A DNA stretch of 64,000 bases from JAKFEW01 sp036675505 (GCA_036675505.1 JAKFEW010000125.1:79584-143583), one strand, 5' to 3'. Numbered from the stretch's first letter, positions 55,856 through 64,000 are shown. Notes: generated by a model from the letters alone, not told the origin. Numbers and translations are program-made.

Positions 55856-56404
55856 CTACACGGCTTCTCGCGTGGATCCGGCGGGGTCGACGAGGCGGCG
55901 GAAGCCGTGCGGGTCGAGGACGACGAGCAAGGCGTCCCGGTGCTGGCACACGGCGCGGGCGAGGACCCGGCTCGCCCCGCCGAGGGTCGCCGGCGGCAGG
56001 CGGAAGGCCGTGGGCGAGAGCGCCACGACGTCGTCCACCTCGTCCACGAGGATCGTGAAGACGTCCTCGCCGGCGATCGCCACCACCCCGAGCGCGGGCG
56101 GCGGGCCGGGCGGCTCGCCCAGCAGCGACCGCAGGTCGAGCGCGGGCAGGATCCGGCCGCGCAGGTTGATCAGGCCAGCGACGGCGGGCGGCGCGAGCGG
56201 CACCGGCAGCGGCGATGGGGCCGGGACGATCTCGAGGACCTCGTGGACGTCGAGCAGGTAGGTGGAGGCGCCGACCCGGAAGCAGACGTACAGCACGTTG
56301 TTCTCGGCGCGGCGGTCCGCGAGGTCGCGGCGCTCGACGCCCGCGGGCCCGCCCAGGTTCTCGCGGCGGCGCTCGGCGCCGCGGCTGGGGACGTTCAGGG
56401 ACAC
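55856..56404 (-). CDS. cheW: Chemotaxis coupling protein CheW (operon 2)
   Basis: 182 residues with the CheW fold: YVCFRVGASTYLLDVHEVLE, PPAVAGLINLRGRILPALDL, and final LLVVLDPHGFRRLV. The N-terminal basic tail (ERRDLADRRAENN) matches that of the operon 1 CheW. Its start overlaps the cheA end by 10 nt. Confidence 0.93.
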   Translation of the reverse strand: MSLNVPSRGAERRRENLGGPAGVERRDLADRRAENNVLYVCFRVGASTYLLDVHEVLEIVPAPSPLPVPLAPPAVAGLINLRGRILPALDLRSLLGEPPGPPPALGVVAIAGEDVFTILVDEVDDVVALSPTAFRLPPATLGGASRVLARAVCQHRDALLVVLDPHGFRRLVDPAGSTREAV

Positions 56405-58860
56405 GGCGCTTCCTCCTGCGACTCGACGCGGCCCGCCGAGGCGGGCCCCAACACCGACGCGAGGGCGGCCGGCACGTCCAACACCTCGATCACGCGCCCC
56501 CCGAGCACGATCGTGCCGAGCACGCCCGGCACGCCGGGCGCGGCCTGCATCGCCCGCCGGTCGGCGTCCACGTCGTGGATCGCGTCCACGCGCAGGCCGA
56601 CCGCGGCGGCGCCCTCCCCCACCACCACCAGCGGCTGCCTCTCGCCGCCGTGCGGCGCGGCGGCGGGCACGCCGCCCAACAGCGGCGCCGGATCGATCAC
56701 CGGCAGCAGGCGCTCCCCGTACTGGAGCACGGCGCGGTTGCCCACCGCCTCGAGCCGCTCGCCCGGCACGTCCTCGAGCCGGGTCACGAGGCCCATCGGC
56801 ACCGCGTAGCGGCGGCCGGCGATCGCCACCACCAGCATCTTCTCGCGCGCGACCTCCTCCGCGATGGGCCCCGCCGACGCCGCTTGCTGGGCCTCGCCGG
56901 CCGGCTCGGCCGCCAACCCCGCGCGCGACGCCAGGCCGGTGACGTCGAGGATCAAGCAGGGCGTGCCGTCGCCCAGGATCGTCACGCCGGCGTAGGTCGA
57001 CACCGCGTTCACGAAGGCCGGCAGGGGCTTCACCACGATCTCCTCGGGATCGCCGACGGCGTTGACGGCGAGGGCGATCGCCCGGCCGCCGAGGTGCACC
57101 ACGACGAGGTAGGGGTCCCCGCCGCCGGCCGCCGTCATCCCGAGCACCGTCCGCAGGTCGACCACCGGCAGCAGCTCGTCGCGGAGGCGCAGCACCCGCG
57201 CGTCGCGCACCAGCGCCAGGCTGGCGCCGCCCTCGCCGGGGCGCACCACCTCGTGGATCGCCGCCTGCGGCATCGCGAAGCGCTGGCCGTCCACCCAGGC
57301 CACGATCGCCGGGATCACGGCGAGCGTGAGCGGGATCTTCAGGCGCGTGGTCGTGCCGCGGCCGGGCTCGGACCGGAGCTCCACGCTGCCGCCCGCGCGC
57401 TCGACGTCGGTCTTCACGACGTCCATCCCGACGCCGCGGCCCGACACGTCCGTCACGGCCTCGGCGGTGGAGAACCCCGCGTGGAACACCAGCTGGGCGA
57501 GCTCGGCCTCGTTCATCCGGGCGAGCGTCTCCACCGGCACGATCCCCGTCACGAGGGCCTTCGCCCGGATGCGATCGTAGTCGAGGCCGCGCCCGTCGTC
57601 GCTCACCTCCACGATCACCGTGCCGCCTTCTTGCATGGCCGCGAGCCGGATCGTCCCGGCGGCCGGCTTGCCCGCCGCCAGGCGGGCGGCCGGCGGCTCG
57701 ACGCCGTGATCGAGGGCGTTGCGGACGAGGTGCGTGAGCGGGCCGCGGATGCGCTCGAGCAGGCCCTTGTCGAGCTCGGTCTCGGCGCCTTCTTGCACCA
57801 GCTCGATCTCCTTGCCGCTCTGGCGGCAGTAGTCGCGGACCAGGCGCGGGAGCTTCTCGAAGACCTGGCCGACCGGCTGCATGCGCGTGCGCATCACGGC
57901 CTCCTGCAGCTCCGTGGTGAGCTGGCTCAGGCGCTGGACGGGTGGCTGGAGGCCGCTGCCCGCGACGAGCTCCGCGGCCTGCAGCACCTGGTTGCGGGTG
58001 AGCACGAGCTCGCCCACCAGGGTCATCAGGGTGTCGAGCAGCGCGACGCCGACGCGGATCGTGCCTTCGCCGGCGTCGGCGGGCAGCCCGCCGGCCAGGC
58101 CCGCCGTCGCCTCACGCGCCGGCGCGTCGGCGGGCGCCGCCGGCATGCGGCCGTCGGGCCGCGGCTCGCAGGCCGCCAGCTCGTCGGGGGCGAAGCGTCC
58201 CACCGTCTCGGCGTCCGCGGCGCTGGCCCAGGCCAGCCACCAGCGATCGCCCTCGCCCCGGCACCACGCCGCGGCGCTGCCGAGCGCGAGCATCTTCTCG
58301 ACCGCCGGGTGCGCCAGCGGCTCGGCGGCCGCGGCCGCGGGCAACGCGAACTCCAGGCGGTAGAGCTGCTGGCGGCCTTCGGCGAGGGCCGCGGCGATCG
58401 GCGCCTCGGCGCCCGATACCAGGCGCCAGCCCGGGAAGCGATCCGCCCAGCCGCGCTCGGTCGCCGTGGGGCCGTCCGCGAGCGCGGCGAGGATCGTGGC
58501 CGCGATCGCGCGGTGGTCGAGCCCCGACGGCACGCCGTTACGCCTGGCCAGGGTCTCGGTGCGCAGGGCGTCGAGGCCGCCGAAGACGACGTCGACGAGA
58601 TCGCGCCCCACCGCGACCTGGCCCGCCCGCAGCCGGTCGAGCAGCGTCTCGAGGGCGTGCGCGATGCCCACGAGCGTCTCGAGGCCGAGCATCCCGGCGT
58701 TGCCCTTGATCGTGTGGACGCCCCGGAACAGCTCCGCGACCGCCACGGCCGAGGGCTCCTCGCCGGCGCTCGCGGCCTGGTCGAGCGCCATCGCCGCGCG
58801 ATCGCACGCGTCGAGGTGCTCCACCGCCTCGTCGAGGCACATCTGGAGTTCTTCGCTCAT
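56395..58860 (-). CDS. cheA: Chemotaxis histidine kinase CheA (operon 2)
   Basis: 821 residues, collinear with the operon 1 CheA. P1 with LFRGVHTIKGNAGMLG (His49), variable P2-like region, P3 (GELVLTRNQVLQA), P4 ATPase (HLVRNALDHGVEPP, VSDDGRGLD, SGRGVGMDVVKTDV), P5 and an extra CheW-like module (MLVVAIAGRRYAVPMGLVTR). Twenty-five bp downstream of cheX. Phosphorylates CheY2 and CheB. Confidence 0.95.
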   Translation of the reverse strand: MSEELQMCLDEAVEHLDACDRAAMALDQAASAGEEPSAVAVAELFRGVHTIKGNAGMLGLETLVGIAHALETLLDRLRAGQVAVGRDLVDVVFGGLDALRTETLARRNGVPSGLDHRAIAATILAALADGPTATERGWADRFPGWRLVSGAEAPIAAALAEGRQQLYRLEFALPAAAAAEPLAHPAVEKMLALGSAAAWCRGEGDRWWLAWASAADAETVGRFAPDELAACEPRPDGRMPAAPADAPAREATAGLAGGLPADAGEGTIRVGVALLDTLMTLVGELVLTRNQVLQAAELVAGSGLQPPVQRLSQLTTELQEAVMRTRMQPVGQVFEKLPRLVRDYCRQSGKEIELVQEGAETELDKGLLERIRGPLTHLVRNALDHGVEPPAARLAAGKPAAGTIRLAAMQEGGTVIVEVSDDGRGLDYDRIRAKALVTGIVPVETLARMNEAELAQLVFHAGFSTAEAVTDVSGRGVGMDVVKTDVERAGGSVELRSEPGRGTTTRLKIPLTLAVIPAIVAWVDGQRFAMPQAAIHEVVRPGEGGASLALVRDARVLRLRDELLPVVDLRTVLGMTAAGGGDPYLVVVHLGGRAIALAVNAVGDPEEIVVKPLPAFVNAVSTYAGVTILGDGTPCLILDVTGLASRAGLAAEPAGEAQQAASAGPIAEEVAREKMLVVAIAGRRYAVPMGLVTRLEDVPGERLEAVGNRAVLQYGERLLPVIDPAPLLGGVPAAAPHGGERQPLVVVGEGAAAVGLRVDAIHDVDADRRAMQAAPGVPGVLGTIVLGGRVIEVLDVPAALASVLGPASAGRVESQEEAPCP

Positions 58861-58885
58861 CGATTTCTCGCTTCCGCCAGGGCCC

Positions 58886-59386
58886 TCAGGCCGCGCTCAC
58901 CTTGAGGCCGACCGCCATCCTCACCTCCCCGGCTGGCAGGGTGAGCGCGGTCTCGATGATGAACAGGTTCGGCCAGGACACCTCGACGCGATCGCCGGCG
59001 ATCACCGAGGGCACCGTGATATTGGTCTCGAAGCCGTCGCGGTGGAGCGCGGTCGCGCAGCCGCCCGCCACGATGTTCGCGATCTCGGCCACGCCCGATC
59101 GCGTCATGTCGTCGAATTCCGTGATCTCCTCCATCAGGAGGCTGGCCGCCATCGCGCAGGCCGTCCGCTTCGTCATGCCGAGCAGCACATGGCCCTGCAC
59201 CGCGCCCGTGAAGCTCACGATCACGTTGACCTCCGCGCCCCGCGGCGAGGCGGCGGGGCACAGACGCCCCTCGGCGAAGTCCGGCTCGGCGTCGAAGAGC
59301 AGCCCCAACGTCTCCCGGGTGGACGTGAGGATCGCCCGGACGTGCGCCGGCGCCTGGGCCGGGATCGAGGGTCCCACAGTCGTCAT
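58886..59386 (-). CDS. cheX: CheX/CheC-like CheY-P phosphatase (operon 2)
   Basis: 166 residues from ATG 59386, overlapping the DUF342 stop. Carries MTRSGVAEIANIVAGGCATAL with the E-x2-N catalytic pair and ITVPSVIAGDRVEVSWPNLF, near-identical in plan to the operon 1 CheX. The frame is open upstream to 59962 but that is a shadow of the DUF342 gene. Confidence 0.88.
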   Translation of the reverse strand: MTTVGPSIPAQAPAHVRAILTSTRETLGLLFDAEPDFAEGRLCPAASPRGAEVNVIVSFTGAVQGHVLLGMTKRTACAMAASLLMEEITEFDDMTRSGVAEIANIVAGGCATALHRDGFETNITVPSVIAGDRVEVSWPNLFIIETALTLPAGEVRMAVGLKVSAA

Positions 59387-60765
59387 GCGCGCGATCCTTT
59401 CAGGGTGGGGGCGAGCGGCACCAGGCGAACGACGCCGTCGGCCTCGAAGAGGTCGCTCGCGGGGTAGTCGGTCTCGGCGCGCAGCATGGCGTGGCCGAGC
59501 TGGAGCGAGACGCCGGGGTGGATGCCGCCGCGGATCTGGATGGTGGGGCGCACAGTTGGCGGCTCGTGCCCGGCGTAGGCCGCCATGCGGGCCGCGATGC
59601 CCTCGTCCTTGGCGCGCAGGCCCTTGTAGAGCTCGAGCAGCTTCTCGAGCATCTCGGCCGCCTCCTCGGCACGCTGGCCGGCGCCCGTGCGCGCCAGCAC
59701 GCGCTGGGCCTCCTCGACCCGGATCCACACCTGGGAGAGCGTCGCCTGGAGCTCCTTGCGCCCGGCCGCGAGGGCCGGGCGGGGGTCGGGCGGCGGCGGC
59801 GGCGGCACCACGGCCACCCGGGTGGGCGCCGCCATCGCGCTGCCGAGCGCGTCGGCCTCCAGGCGCTCCTGGACCTGGACGCTCCCGCCGACGACGCAGC
59901 CCCCCACCGACAGCTGGCGGGCGGCGTCGACGTGGGCCTGCGTGAGGTCCTCGCGCACCCACACGCGATCGCCGGCGTGCACCGCCGAGCCCTCGATGAA
60001 CTGCGCGAGCACGTCCGTGCCGGCCATGAGCCTGGCGTCGTGGCGCACGCCGCCGTGCACCACCACGCGGCGGCCGGCGACGATCGTGGCCCCCACCACC
60101 ACGCCCAGCACCGTGACGTCGCCGCTCGCCTCGATCCGGCGGCCCGGCTCGACGGAGCCGGTCACCAGCACGTTGCCGTCGAAGCTCAGATCGCCCTCCG
60201 CGAAGGTGAGATCGCCCTCGATCCGCAGTTCTGGGCGCACGAAGACGACGCCCGCCTCACACACGACGTTGCCGGCCGCGGTCGCCAGCACCGCGTCGCC
60301 GCACGGCGACACCTCGCAGCCCGGGCCGGCCAGCAGCTGGAAATCCCGCGGCGACGGCGGCGCCACGCCGAGCGGCTTGCCGGTCACCGTCCGGCCGGGG
60401 TGACCGGGCCGCGCGGGCACCTTCACCGCCACCACGTCGCCGGGCGCAACGCGGGCGGGCACCGGCGGGTGCGGGTAGGCGAGCGCGCCGTCGGGCCCAG
60501 GCGCGGCGGCGTAGCCGAAGGCCATGTTCCCCGCGGGCAGCTCCAGGCGAGCGTCCTGGGGGGGCTCGGGCGGCTCGGCGGCGGCGACGACCAGCGCCAG
60601 CGGGCCGACCAGATCCGGCAACGTGGCGAGCGCCTTCGGCAGGTGGCCGTAGCGCACGCGCTGCCGGGAGAGGGCGATCAGCGCCTGCGACGAGCCGAGG
60701 CGCTCGCCGGGTGCGAGCACGAGGGTGGCCTCGCGCTCGTCGTCAGAGACTTGGATGGTTGGCAC
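59383..60765 (-). CDS. FapA/DUF342-family protein (operon 2)
   Basis: 460 residues. Same plan as the operon 1 copy: N-terminal RTVTGKPLGVAPP turn, strand repeats (LRIEGDLTFAEGDLSFDGNV, GRRVVVHGGVRHDARLMAGT), a coiled coil (LEKLLELYKGLRAKDEGIAA) and a C-terminal IRGGIHPGVSLQLGHAML block. The strand region is longer and matches FapA better than the operon 1 copy. Unknown molecular role, but its retention in both copies indicates a working part of the system. Confidence 0.86.
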   Translation of the reverse strand: MPTIQVSDDEREATLVLAPGERLGSSQALIALSRQRVRYGHLPKALATLPDLVGPLALVVAAAEPPEPPQDARLELPAGNMAFGYAAAPGPDGALAYPHPPVPARVAPGDVVAVKVPARPGHPGRTVTGKPLGVAPPSPRDFQLLAGPGCEVSPCGDAVLATAAGNVVCEAGVVFVRPELRIEGDLTFAEGDLSFDGNVLVTGSVEPGRRIEASGDVTVLGVVVGATIVAGRRVVVHGGVRHDARLMAGTDVLAQFIEGSAVHAGDRVWVREDLTQAHVDAARQLSVGGCVVGGSVQVQERLEADALGSAMAAPTRVAVVPPPPPPDPRPALAAGRKELQATLSQVWIRVEEAQRVLARTGAGQRAEEAAEMLEKLLELYKGLRAKDEGIAARMAAYAGHEPPTVRPTIQIRGGIHPGVSLQLGHAMLRAETDYPASDLFEADGVVRLVPLAPTLKGSRA

Positions 60766-60778
60766 GACCGGAGCTCCG

Positions 60779-61147
60779 CTAGACCGCCGCGTGGCCCAGG
60801 ACCTTCGCCAGGGCCGCGTGCACGCGATCGGGCTTGAACGGCTTGACCACGAAATCGGCGGCGCCGGCCTTGATGGCGTCGAGCACCAGGGTCTCCTGGC
60901 CCATCGCCGAGCACATGATCACGCGCGCGGCCGGGTCCAGCCTTTTCAGCTCCTTGAGCGCCGCGATGCCGTCCATCTCGGGCATGGTGATGTCCATGGT
61001 CACGACGTCCGGGCGCCCGTCCTGGTAGCGGACCAGCGCCTCGCGGCCGTTGCCGGCCTCGTCGCATTCGTAGCCGGCTTCGATCAGGATCTTCCGCAGC
61101 ATCGCCCGCATGAAAGCGGCGTCATCGACGATCAGGGCCTTGGGCAT
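60779..61147 (-). CDS. cheY: CheY response regulator (operon 2)
   Basis: 122-residue receiver from ATG 61147 (GGAGG 8 nt upstream). Asp8/Asp9, phospho-Asp52 (VTMDITMPEMDG), Ser80, Lys102. First gene of operon 2. It differs from the operon 1 CheY mainly at surface positions, so the two may share targets or divide them. Confidence 0.95.
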   Translation of the reverse strand: MPKALIVDDAAFMRAMLRKILIEAGYECDEAGNGREALVRYQDGRPDVVTMDITMPEMDGIAALKELKRLDPAARVIMCSAMGQETLVLDAIKAGAADFVVKPFKPDRVHAALAKVLGHAAV

Positions 61148-61200
61148 CGGTTCGCCTCCGGATCCCCGCTCGCCAAGCCGTCCTGGCACCTCTCGCGGGA

Positions 61201-61229
61201 CCAATAATGCGATGTTAACAGGGTGTCAG
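61201..61229 (-). promoter_or_regulatory. Candidate promoter of che operon 2
   Basis: On the minus strand CTGACA (61229-61224), 17-nt spacer, TATTGG (61206-61201), in a short AT-rich patch 54 bp before the cheY start. The -35 is good; the -10 is weak. Confidence 0.4.
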
Positions 61230-61502
61230 AGGGTTCACATCGGTGGAATCCCGAGGGTCACGATGGCGTCGCGACGGCGGCGCATCAAGGTCGCCGGCGC
61301 GCGCGACCTCCGCTCGAGCGTTGGCGTCGGTTCAGAAATCCAGCGCGATCTTCTCGATCCGGATCGCCGTCGTCGGCGGCACCGCGCCGCGCACGCCGCA
61401 TGGCATCACCAGAAATGTTACCCGACGCGCGATTTTGCCTCACGAGTAATGTAACCCTAACGCTTGCTTGCAGCGGAGGGGAGAAGGACGTTGAGGTCAA
61501 TC
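61230..61502. other. Non-coding gap with a possible gene remnant
   Basis: No convincing gene. On the minus strand a short open stretch ending at about 61332 reads ...RGAVPPTTAIRIEKIALDF and then stop, like the tail of a lost protein, but it is only about 40 codons long and cannot be assigned. Confidence 0.35.
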
Positions 61503-61998
61503 ATGAGTCTACGTGCGAAGAGGGAACTGCTCGGGCAGATAGCAGGCCGCTATCGGGAGGCGGACCCTGCCCAGTAGTCGATCATCCTGGATGAGTTCGT
61601 CGCGGCCACTGGATACCATCGAAAGTACGGCATTCGACTCCTCTCGATGCCCGTCCTCCCCTTGCCCGGGCCCATCGGCGCGGCGGCCCCGCAAGGGACG
61701 GACCCGTAAGGACCCCTTCGAGGCCGTGAGCGTCGAACCGCACGATTGGCTGCTCGCTCGCCCGGAGCAGACCGCCAAGGGCTTGCTGGAGAGCCTGCAA
61801 GACAAGTACCCGGACGTTTACCCCGCGCACCTCCTGCGCACGCTCCAACGCCGTGTCCTGATTTGGCGCGCTGACATGGTGATCGCCTTTGACGACCATT
61901 TGGCCAGCGCTGACATTCTTGTCCCACCGACGCTACCCGGTCCGCTGCGCGGAACCGATTTTAAAGCAAACCCGGAGAGAGCTTTGGCGACGGGCTGA
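61503..61998 (+). pseudogene. Remnant of IS transposase/integrase gene(s)
   Basis: From ATG 61503 the frame reads MSLRAKRELLGQIAGRYREA, then a TAG (61575-61577), then SIILDEFVAATGYHRKYGIRLL, the N-terminal helix-turn-helix pattern of a common DDE integrase family. From about 61678 in a different frame come RRPRKGRTRKDPFEA and LLRTLQRRVLIWRADM, typical of another piece of IS21-like/DDE transposases. The catalytic core is missing. One stop, one frame change and large loss make it non-functional. Terminal inverted repeats were not found. The family attribution is from memory of motifs. Confidence 0.6.
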
Positions 61999-62071
61999 CA
62001 GGTAACATCTCCCCTGAGGCAGGGGCTTCGTCCGGGTTACAATCTCCAGTGAGGCAATACGCCGCGCAATT

Positions 62072-62347
62072 CTAATTGTCGTCGGTCTCGGGACGCGGGT
62101 TCAGGCGCTCGCGGAGCTCCTTGACCTCGCGGACCTTGATGGTGCGACGCGCGGGGATGACGAAGGTCGTCTTCCGCTTGGGGACGTAGGTCCGGCGCTC
62201 CTTCTGGTGCTGGATTTGGAAGACGCCGAAGCCCCTGATTTCGAAGCGCTTTGTCTCAAGGAGCGTGTCGGCCATGCGCTTGAACAGGCTCCCCAGGACC
62301 TACTCGATGTCCCGTGGCGGGAGCCCGACGTCGTCGGAATTGGCCAC
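62072..62347 (-). pseudogene. HU/IHF-like DNA-binding protein gene with in-frame stop
   Basis: Minus-strand frame from GTG 62347: VANSDDVGLPPRDIE, TAG (62302-62300), VLGSLFKRMADTLLETKRFE, then IRGFGVFQIQHQKERRTYVP and IPARRTIKVREVKELRERLN. This is the second half of an HU/IHF-type chromosomal protein; GLPPRDIE-x-VL is its first helix pair, interrupted by the stop. Translation could restart at ATG 62275 to give a 67-aa C-terminal fragment lacking dimerisation helices. The N-terminal start region is not recognisable, so decay has advanced. Confidence 0.7.
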
Positions 62348-62442
62348 TTCGGGCTCCCCGGCGGCTGAAAACTCTAGGTTGGGAGCCGATTTTTGCCGCT
62401 CGGCGGCTCCTCTTACCGGCGGGCAGCGGGCCTCGCGTGTAA

Positions 62443-62482
62443 TTCGACCGTAGGAGGTCCATATAGACATCCTACGGTCGAA
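62443..62482. repeat. 40-bp near-perfect inverted repeat
   Basis: TTCGACCGTAGGA (62443-62455) and its exact complement (62470-62482), 13 bp each, with 14 nt between that continue the pairing for 3 of 4 further positions. No T-tract on either side, so not a normal terminator. Situated between the HU remnant and the EF-hand gene. Confidence 0.85.
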
Positions 62483-62645
62483 ATCTGGGCGCTTTCGTGA
62501 AATCCCCTCGCCTGCCGCCAGCCGGCTTCAACGAAGCTTAAATTCGACTTCAACGGAACGACGCAAGCCGGGGTGTTAAGAAGGTGATAATCCCCGTGGG
62601 TCTCGCGAGGGGCTTCTGTATCGATTGTTCCCGAGGTCCGCCGCC

Positions 62646-63182
62646 ATGAAGAAAATCGCGTTCGCCGCCATCGCCCTGATCGTGCTCGCCGGCTGCGGCC
62701 AGGCGCCAGCCTCCGTCAAGGCCCCCAAGAAGGCCACGTCCGCAAAGGCCGCGCCCGCCGCCAAGAGCGCGACCGCGATCGCCGACAAGGGCGTGCTCGG
62801 CCTGTTCAAGCTGGCCCACACCCACCTCGACGCGAACGGCGACGGCTCGCTCGATGCCCAGGAGTTCGCCCGCGCCGCCGAAGATGAGGTCATCCCCGGC
62901 CTTCCCGCCTTCGAGGCGATCGACAAGAACGGCGACGCCAAGCTGACGGTCGCCGAGTTCACCCACAAGGACGTCCTCAAGGGCAAGGCCGGCCTCTTCA
63001 CCGAACGCGCCCAGGCCGAGTTCAGCGGGCTCGACGCGAACAAGGACAAGAACCTGACCAGGCAGGAGATGACCGATTCCGACGTGACCTTCGCGGCCGC
63101 CGACGTGGACAAGAGCGGCAAGGTCTCGATCAGCGAGTTCGAGGCCGCGCTGGCCGACGCGCTCGCCACCCCCGCGAAGTAA
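62646..63182 (+). CDS. Lipoprotein with four EF-hand calcium-binding loops
   Basis: 178 residues from ATG 62646 (GAGG 9 nt upstream). Lipobox LAGC (Cys17), then a Lys/Ala-rich linker (20-45). Four EF-hand loops: DANGDGSLDAQE (62-73), DKNGDAKLTVAE (93-104), DANKDKNLTRQE (130-141) and DVDKSGKVSISE (153-164), all with the acidic residues and closing Glu of Ca-binding loops. A calcium-binding envelope protein, either a sensor or stabiliser. Convergent with the LysM-GH19 gene (10-bp gap). Confidence 0.9.
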   Translation: MKKIAFAAIALIVLAGCGQAPASVKAPKKATSAKAAPAAKSATAIADKGVLGLFKLAHTHLDANGDGSLDAQEFARAAEDEVIPGLPAFEAIDKNGDAKLTVAEFTHKDVLKGKAGLFTERAQAEFSGLDANKDKNLTRQEMTDSDVTFAAADVDKSGKVSISEFEAALADALATPAK

Positions 63183-63192
63183 CTGGTCTGGA

Positions 63193-64000
63193 TCACCGCG
63201 CCATCTGGTCGAGCGTCCGGACGATGCGGTTGAAGCGGTCCCAGCCGTTCAGGCCGCCGTTCACGGCCTTGCGCACGCCCTGCCAGTCGCCGGCGTCCGC
63301 CTTCGCGGGGATGCCGCGCTTCTTGAAGTAGAGCGCCAGCACCCGCGCGCCCACCTCGGGGTCGAGCGCCAGGTCCGGGTTCTGCTCCAGCGGGAGGCCC
63401 AGCGCCTCGCCATAGGTGCGGTAGTTCGCGCGGCCGGTGAGCTGGATGAAGCCGCGGCCCTTGAAGCGACGGCCGTCGCCAGGCTGGGTGTTGCCGAGGT
63501 CCTTGCGCCCCTCGTAGGCTTCGCCCGAGGCGTATTCGGGGATGGGCTCGAAGCGGCCGACCTCCACGCCGATCGTCGCCAGCGCGGCGATGATGCCGTT
63601 GCGGCTCGTGATGCCTTCCTGCTGGAGCGCCTTCGCCACCACCGGCCAGTACTTGCGGACGTTCTCGGCCGGCGCGCCGAGCGCCTGGGCGATCTGATCG
63701 GCGTTGAGCGAGAACGGCAGGTCAGGCGCCGGAGCGGGGCCGGGCGCCGGCGGCTTGGCGCCGGTCGGCAGCTTGAGCACCTGGCCCGGGTGGATGATGT
63801 TCGGGTTGTCGCCGATCTGGTCGCGGTTGAGGTCGTAAATTTCACGCCAGCGCTCGCCATCGCCGAGGACTTCCTGGGCGATCTTCGAGAGCGAGTCGCC
63901 GGGCCGCACGGTGAACATCGCGGGGGTCTGCTCCGTGGGGGCGGGCGGCGCCGGCGGCGGGGCAGGCGGCGCCGGCGGGGGGGCCGGCGGGGCCGGCGGC
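63193..64000 (-). CDS. LysM and GH19-type cell-wall hydrolase (5' end outside window)
   Basis: The frame is open beyond 64000; the visible part is at least 269 codons. N-terminal visible portion is a Pro/Ala repeat (PPAPPAP), then one LysM module (FTVRPGDSLSKIAQEVLGDG...IIHPGQVLKLP), a Pro-rich linker, and a C-terminal lysozyme-like glycoside hydrolase 19 domain: GVEVGRFEPIPEY, GRGFIQLTGRANYRTYGEAL (the family signature), and AVNGGLNGWDRFNRI. The catalytic Glu candidates lie in the EVGRFEPIPE and GEAYEGRKDL segments. It degrades peptidoglycan or chitin; similar domains occur in phage endolysins, but no other phage gene is near. Confidence 0.88.
   Translation of the reverse strand, partial: PPAPPAPPPAPPAPPPAPPAPTEQTPAMFTVRPGDSLSKIAQEVLGDGERWREIYDLNRDQIGDNPNIIHPGQVLKLPTGAKPPAPGPAPAPDLPFSLNADQIAQALGAPAENVRKYWPVVAKALQQEGITSRNGIIAALATIGVEVGRFEPIPEYASGEAYEGRKDLGNTQPGDGRRFKGRGFIQLTGRANYRTYGEALGLPLEQNPDLALDPEVGARVLALYFKKRGIPAKADAGDWQGVRKAVNGGLNGWDRFNRIVRTLDQMAR

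Noticed and set aside
61285..61500. Small minus-strand ORFs upstream of che operon 2
   Set aside because: Arg/Asp-rich shadows without ribosome sites; only a short tail-like stretch ending IRIEKIALDF looks protein-like and it is too short to call.
61575..62302. TAG recoding or suppression (both pseudogenes have in-frame TAG)
   Set aside because: TAG ends normal genes in this window and both loci show additional decay (frame change, missing core, missing start).

Overview
The window is a GC-rich (strong G/C third-position bias), gene-dense bacterial chromosome segment. The ClpC protein has a double Clp_N domain followed by a UVR motif. There is also a three-unit SLH protein that ends in an outer-membrane-barrel-like region, a RecJ with a long C-terminal extension, and many lipoproteins carrying NHL, Ig-like, LysM or EF-hand modules. 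Together these suggest a diderm related to Cyanobacteriota, most likely a non-photosynthetic, high-GC lineage such as Sericytochromatia/Tanganyikabacteria. That placement is inference from protein character and was not tested by search.

Layout. 1-6.4 kb: minus-strand lipoproteins, one with ten perfect-length 24-bp/8-residue repeats plus NHL-like repeats, then citrate synthase and a beta-carbonic anhydrase. 6.4-14 kb: sbcD-sbcC-hspR-clpC, a DNA-repair pair followed by a heat-shock repressor and a Clp unfoldase. 14-19.7 kb: pepA, a Nudix hydrolase, PolX and two very small genes with good terminators. 19.8-28.2 kb: LysM protein, an osmoprotectant ABC importer with fused permease and binding protein, an AMIN/(Pro-Thr)-repeat protein, a P1 peptidase and an APC permease. 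28.2-36 kb: a three-gene helicase/helicase/nuclease cluster (a probable split AddAB/AdnAB-like end-processing machine) followed by recJ. 36-37.9 kb: an Ig-like lipoprotein and an SLH-barrel protein.

38-61.2 kb is the most striking region. It holds two paralogous chemosensory operons on the minus strand in the same order, cheY-fapA(DUF342)-cheX-cheA-cheW-mcp; only the second continues into cheB-cheR. Each operon ends convergently against a response-regulator/histidine-kinase unit. Next to operon 2 the unit is intact (47.4-50.6 kb) and is followed by two unknown genes and a di-iron ODP-like putative oxygen sensor. Next to operon 1 it is a decayed copy (38.0-39.5 kb) with several internal deletions, one of which removes the phospho-accepting histidine. 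The simplest reading is an old segmental duplication with asymmetric decay. Both chemoreceptors lack membrane segments. One carries a Vitreoscilla-type globin plus two PAS-like domains, so the island looks like a cytoplasmic oxygen/redox-sensing chemotaxis system.

61.2-64 kb: a scar with remnants of IS transposase genes, an HU/IHF-like gene with an in-frame stop and a 40-bp near-perfect palindrome, followed by a four-EF-hand lipoprotein and the C-terminal part of a LysM-GH19 cell-wall hydrolase running off the window. No rRNA, tRNA or CRISPR was seen.
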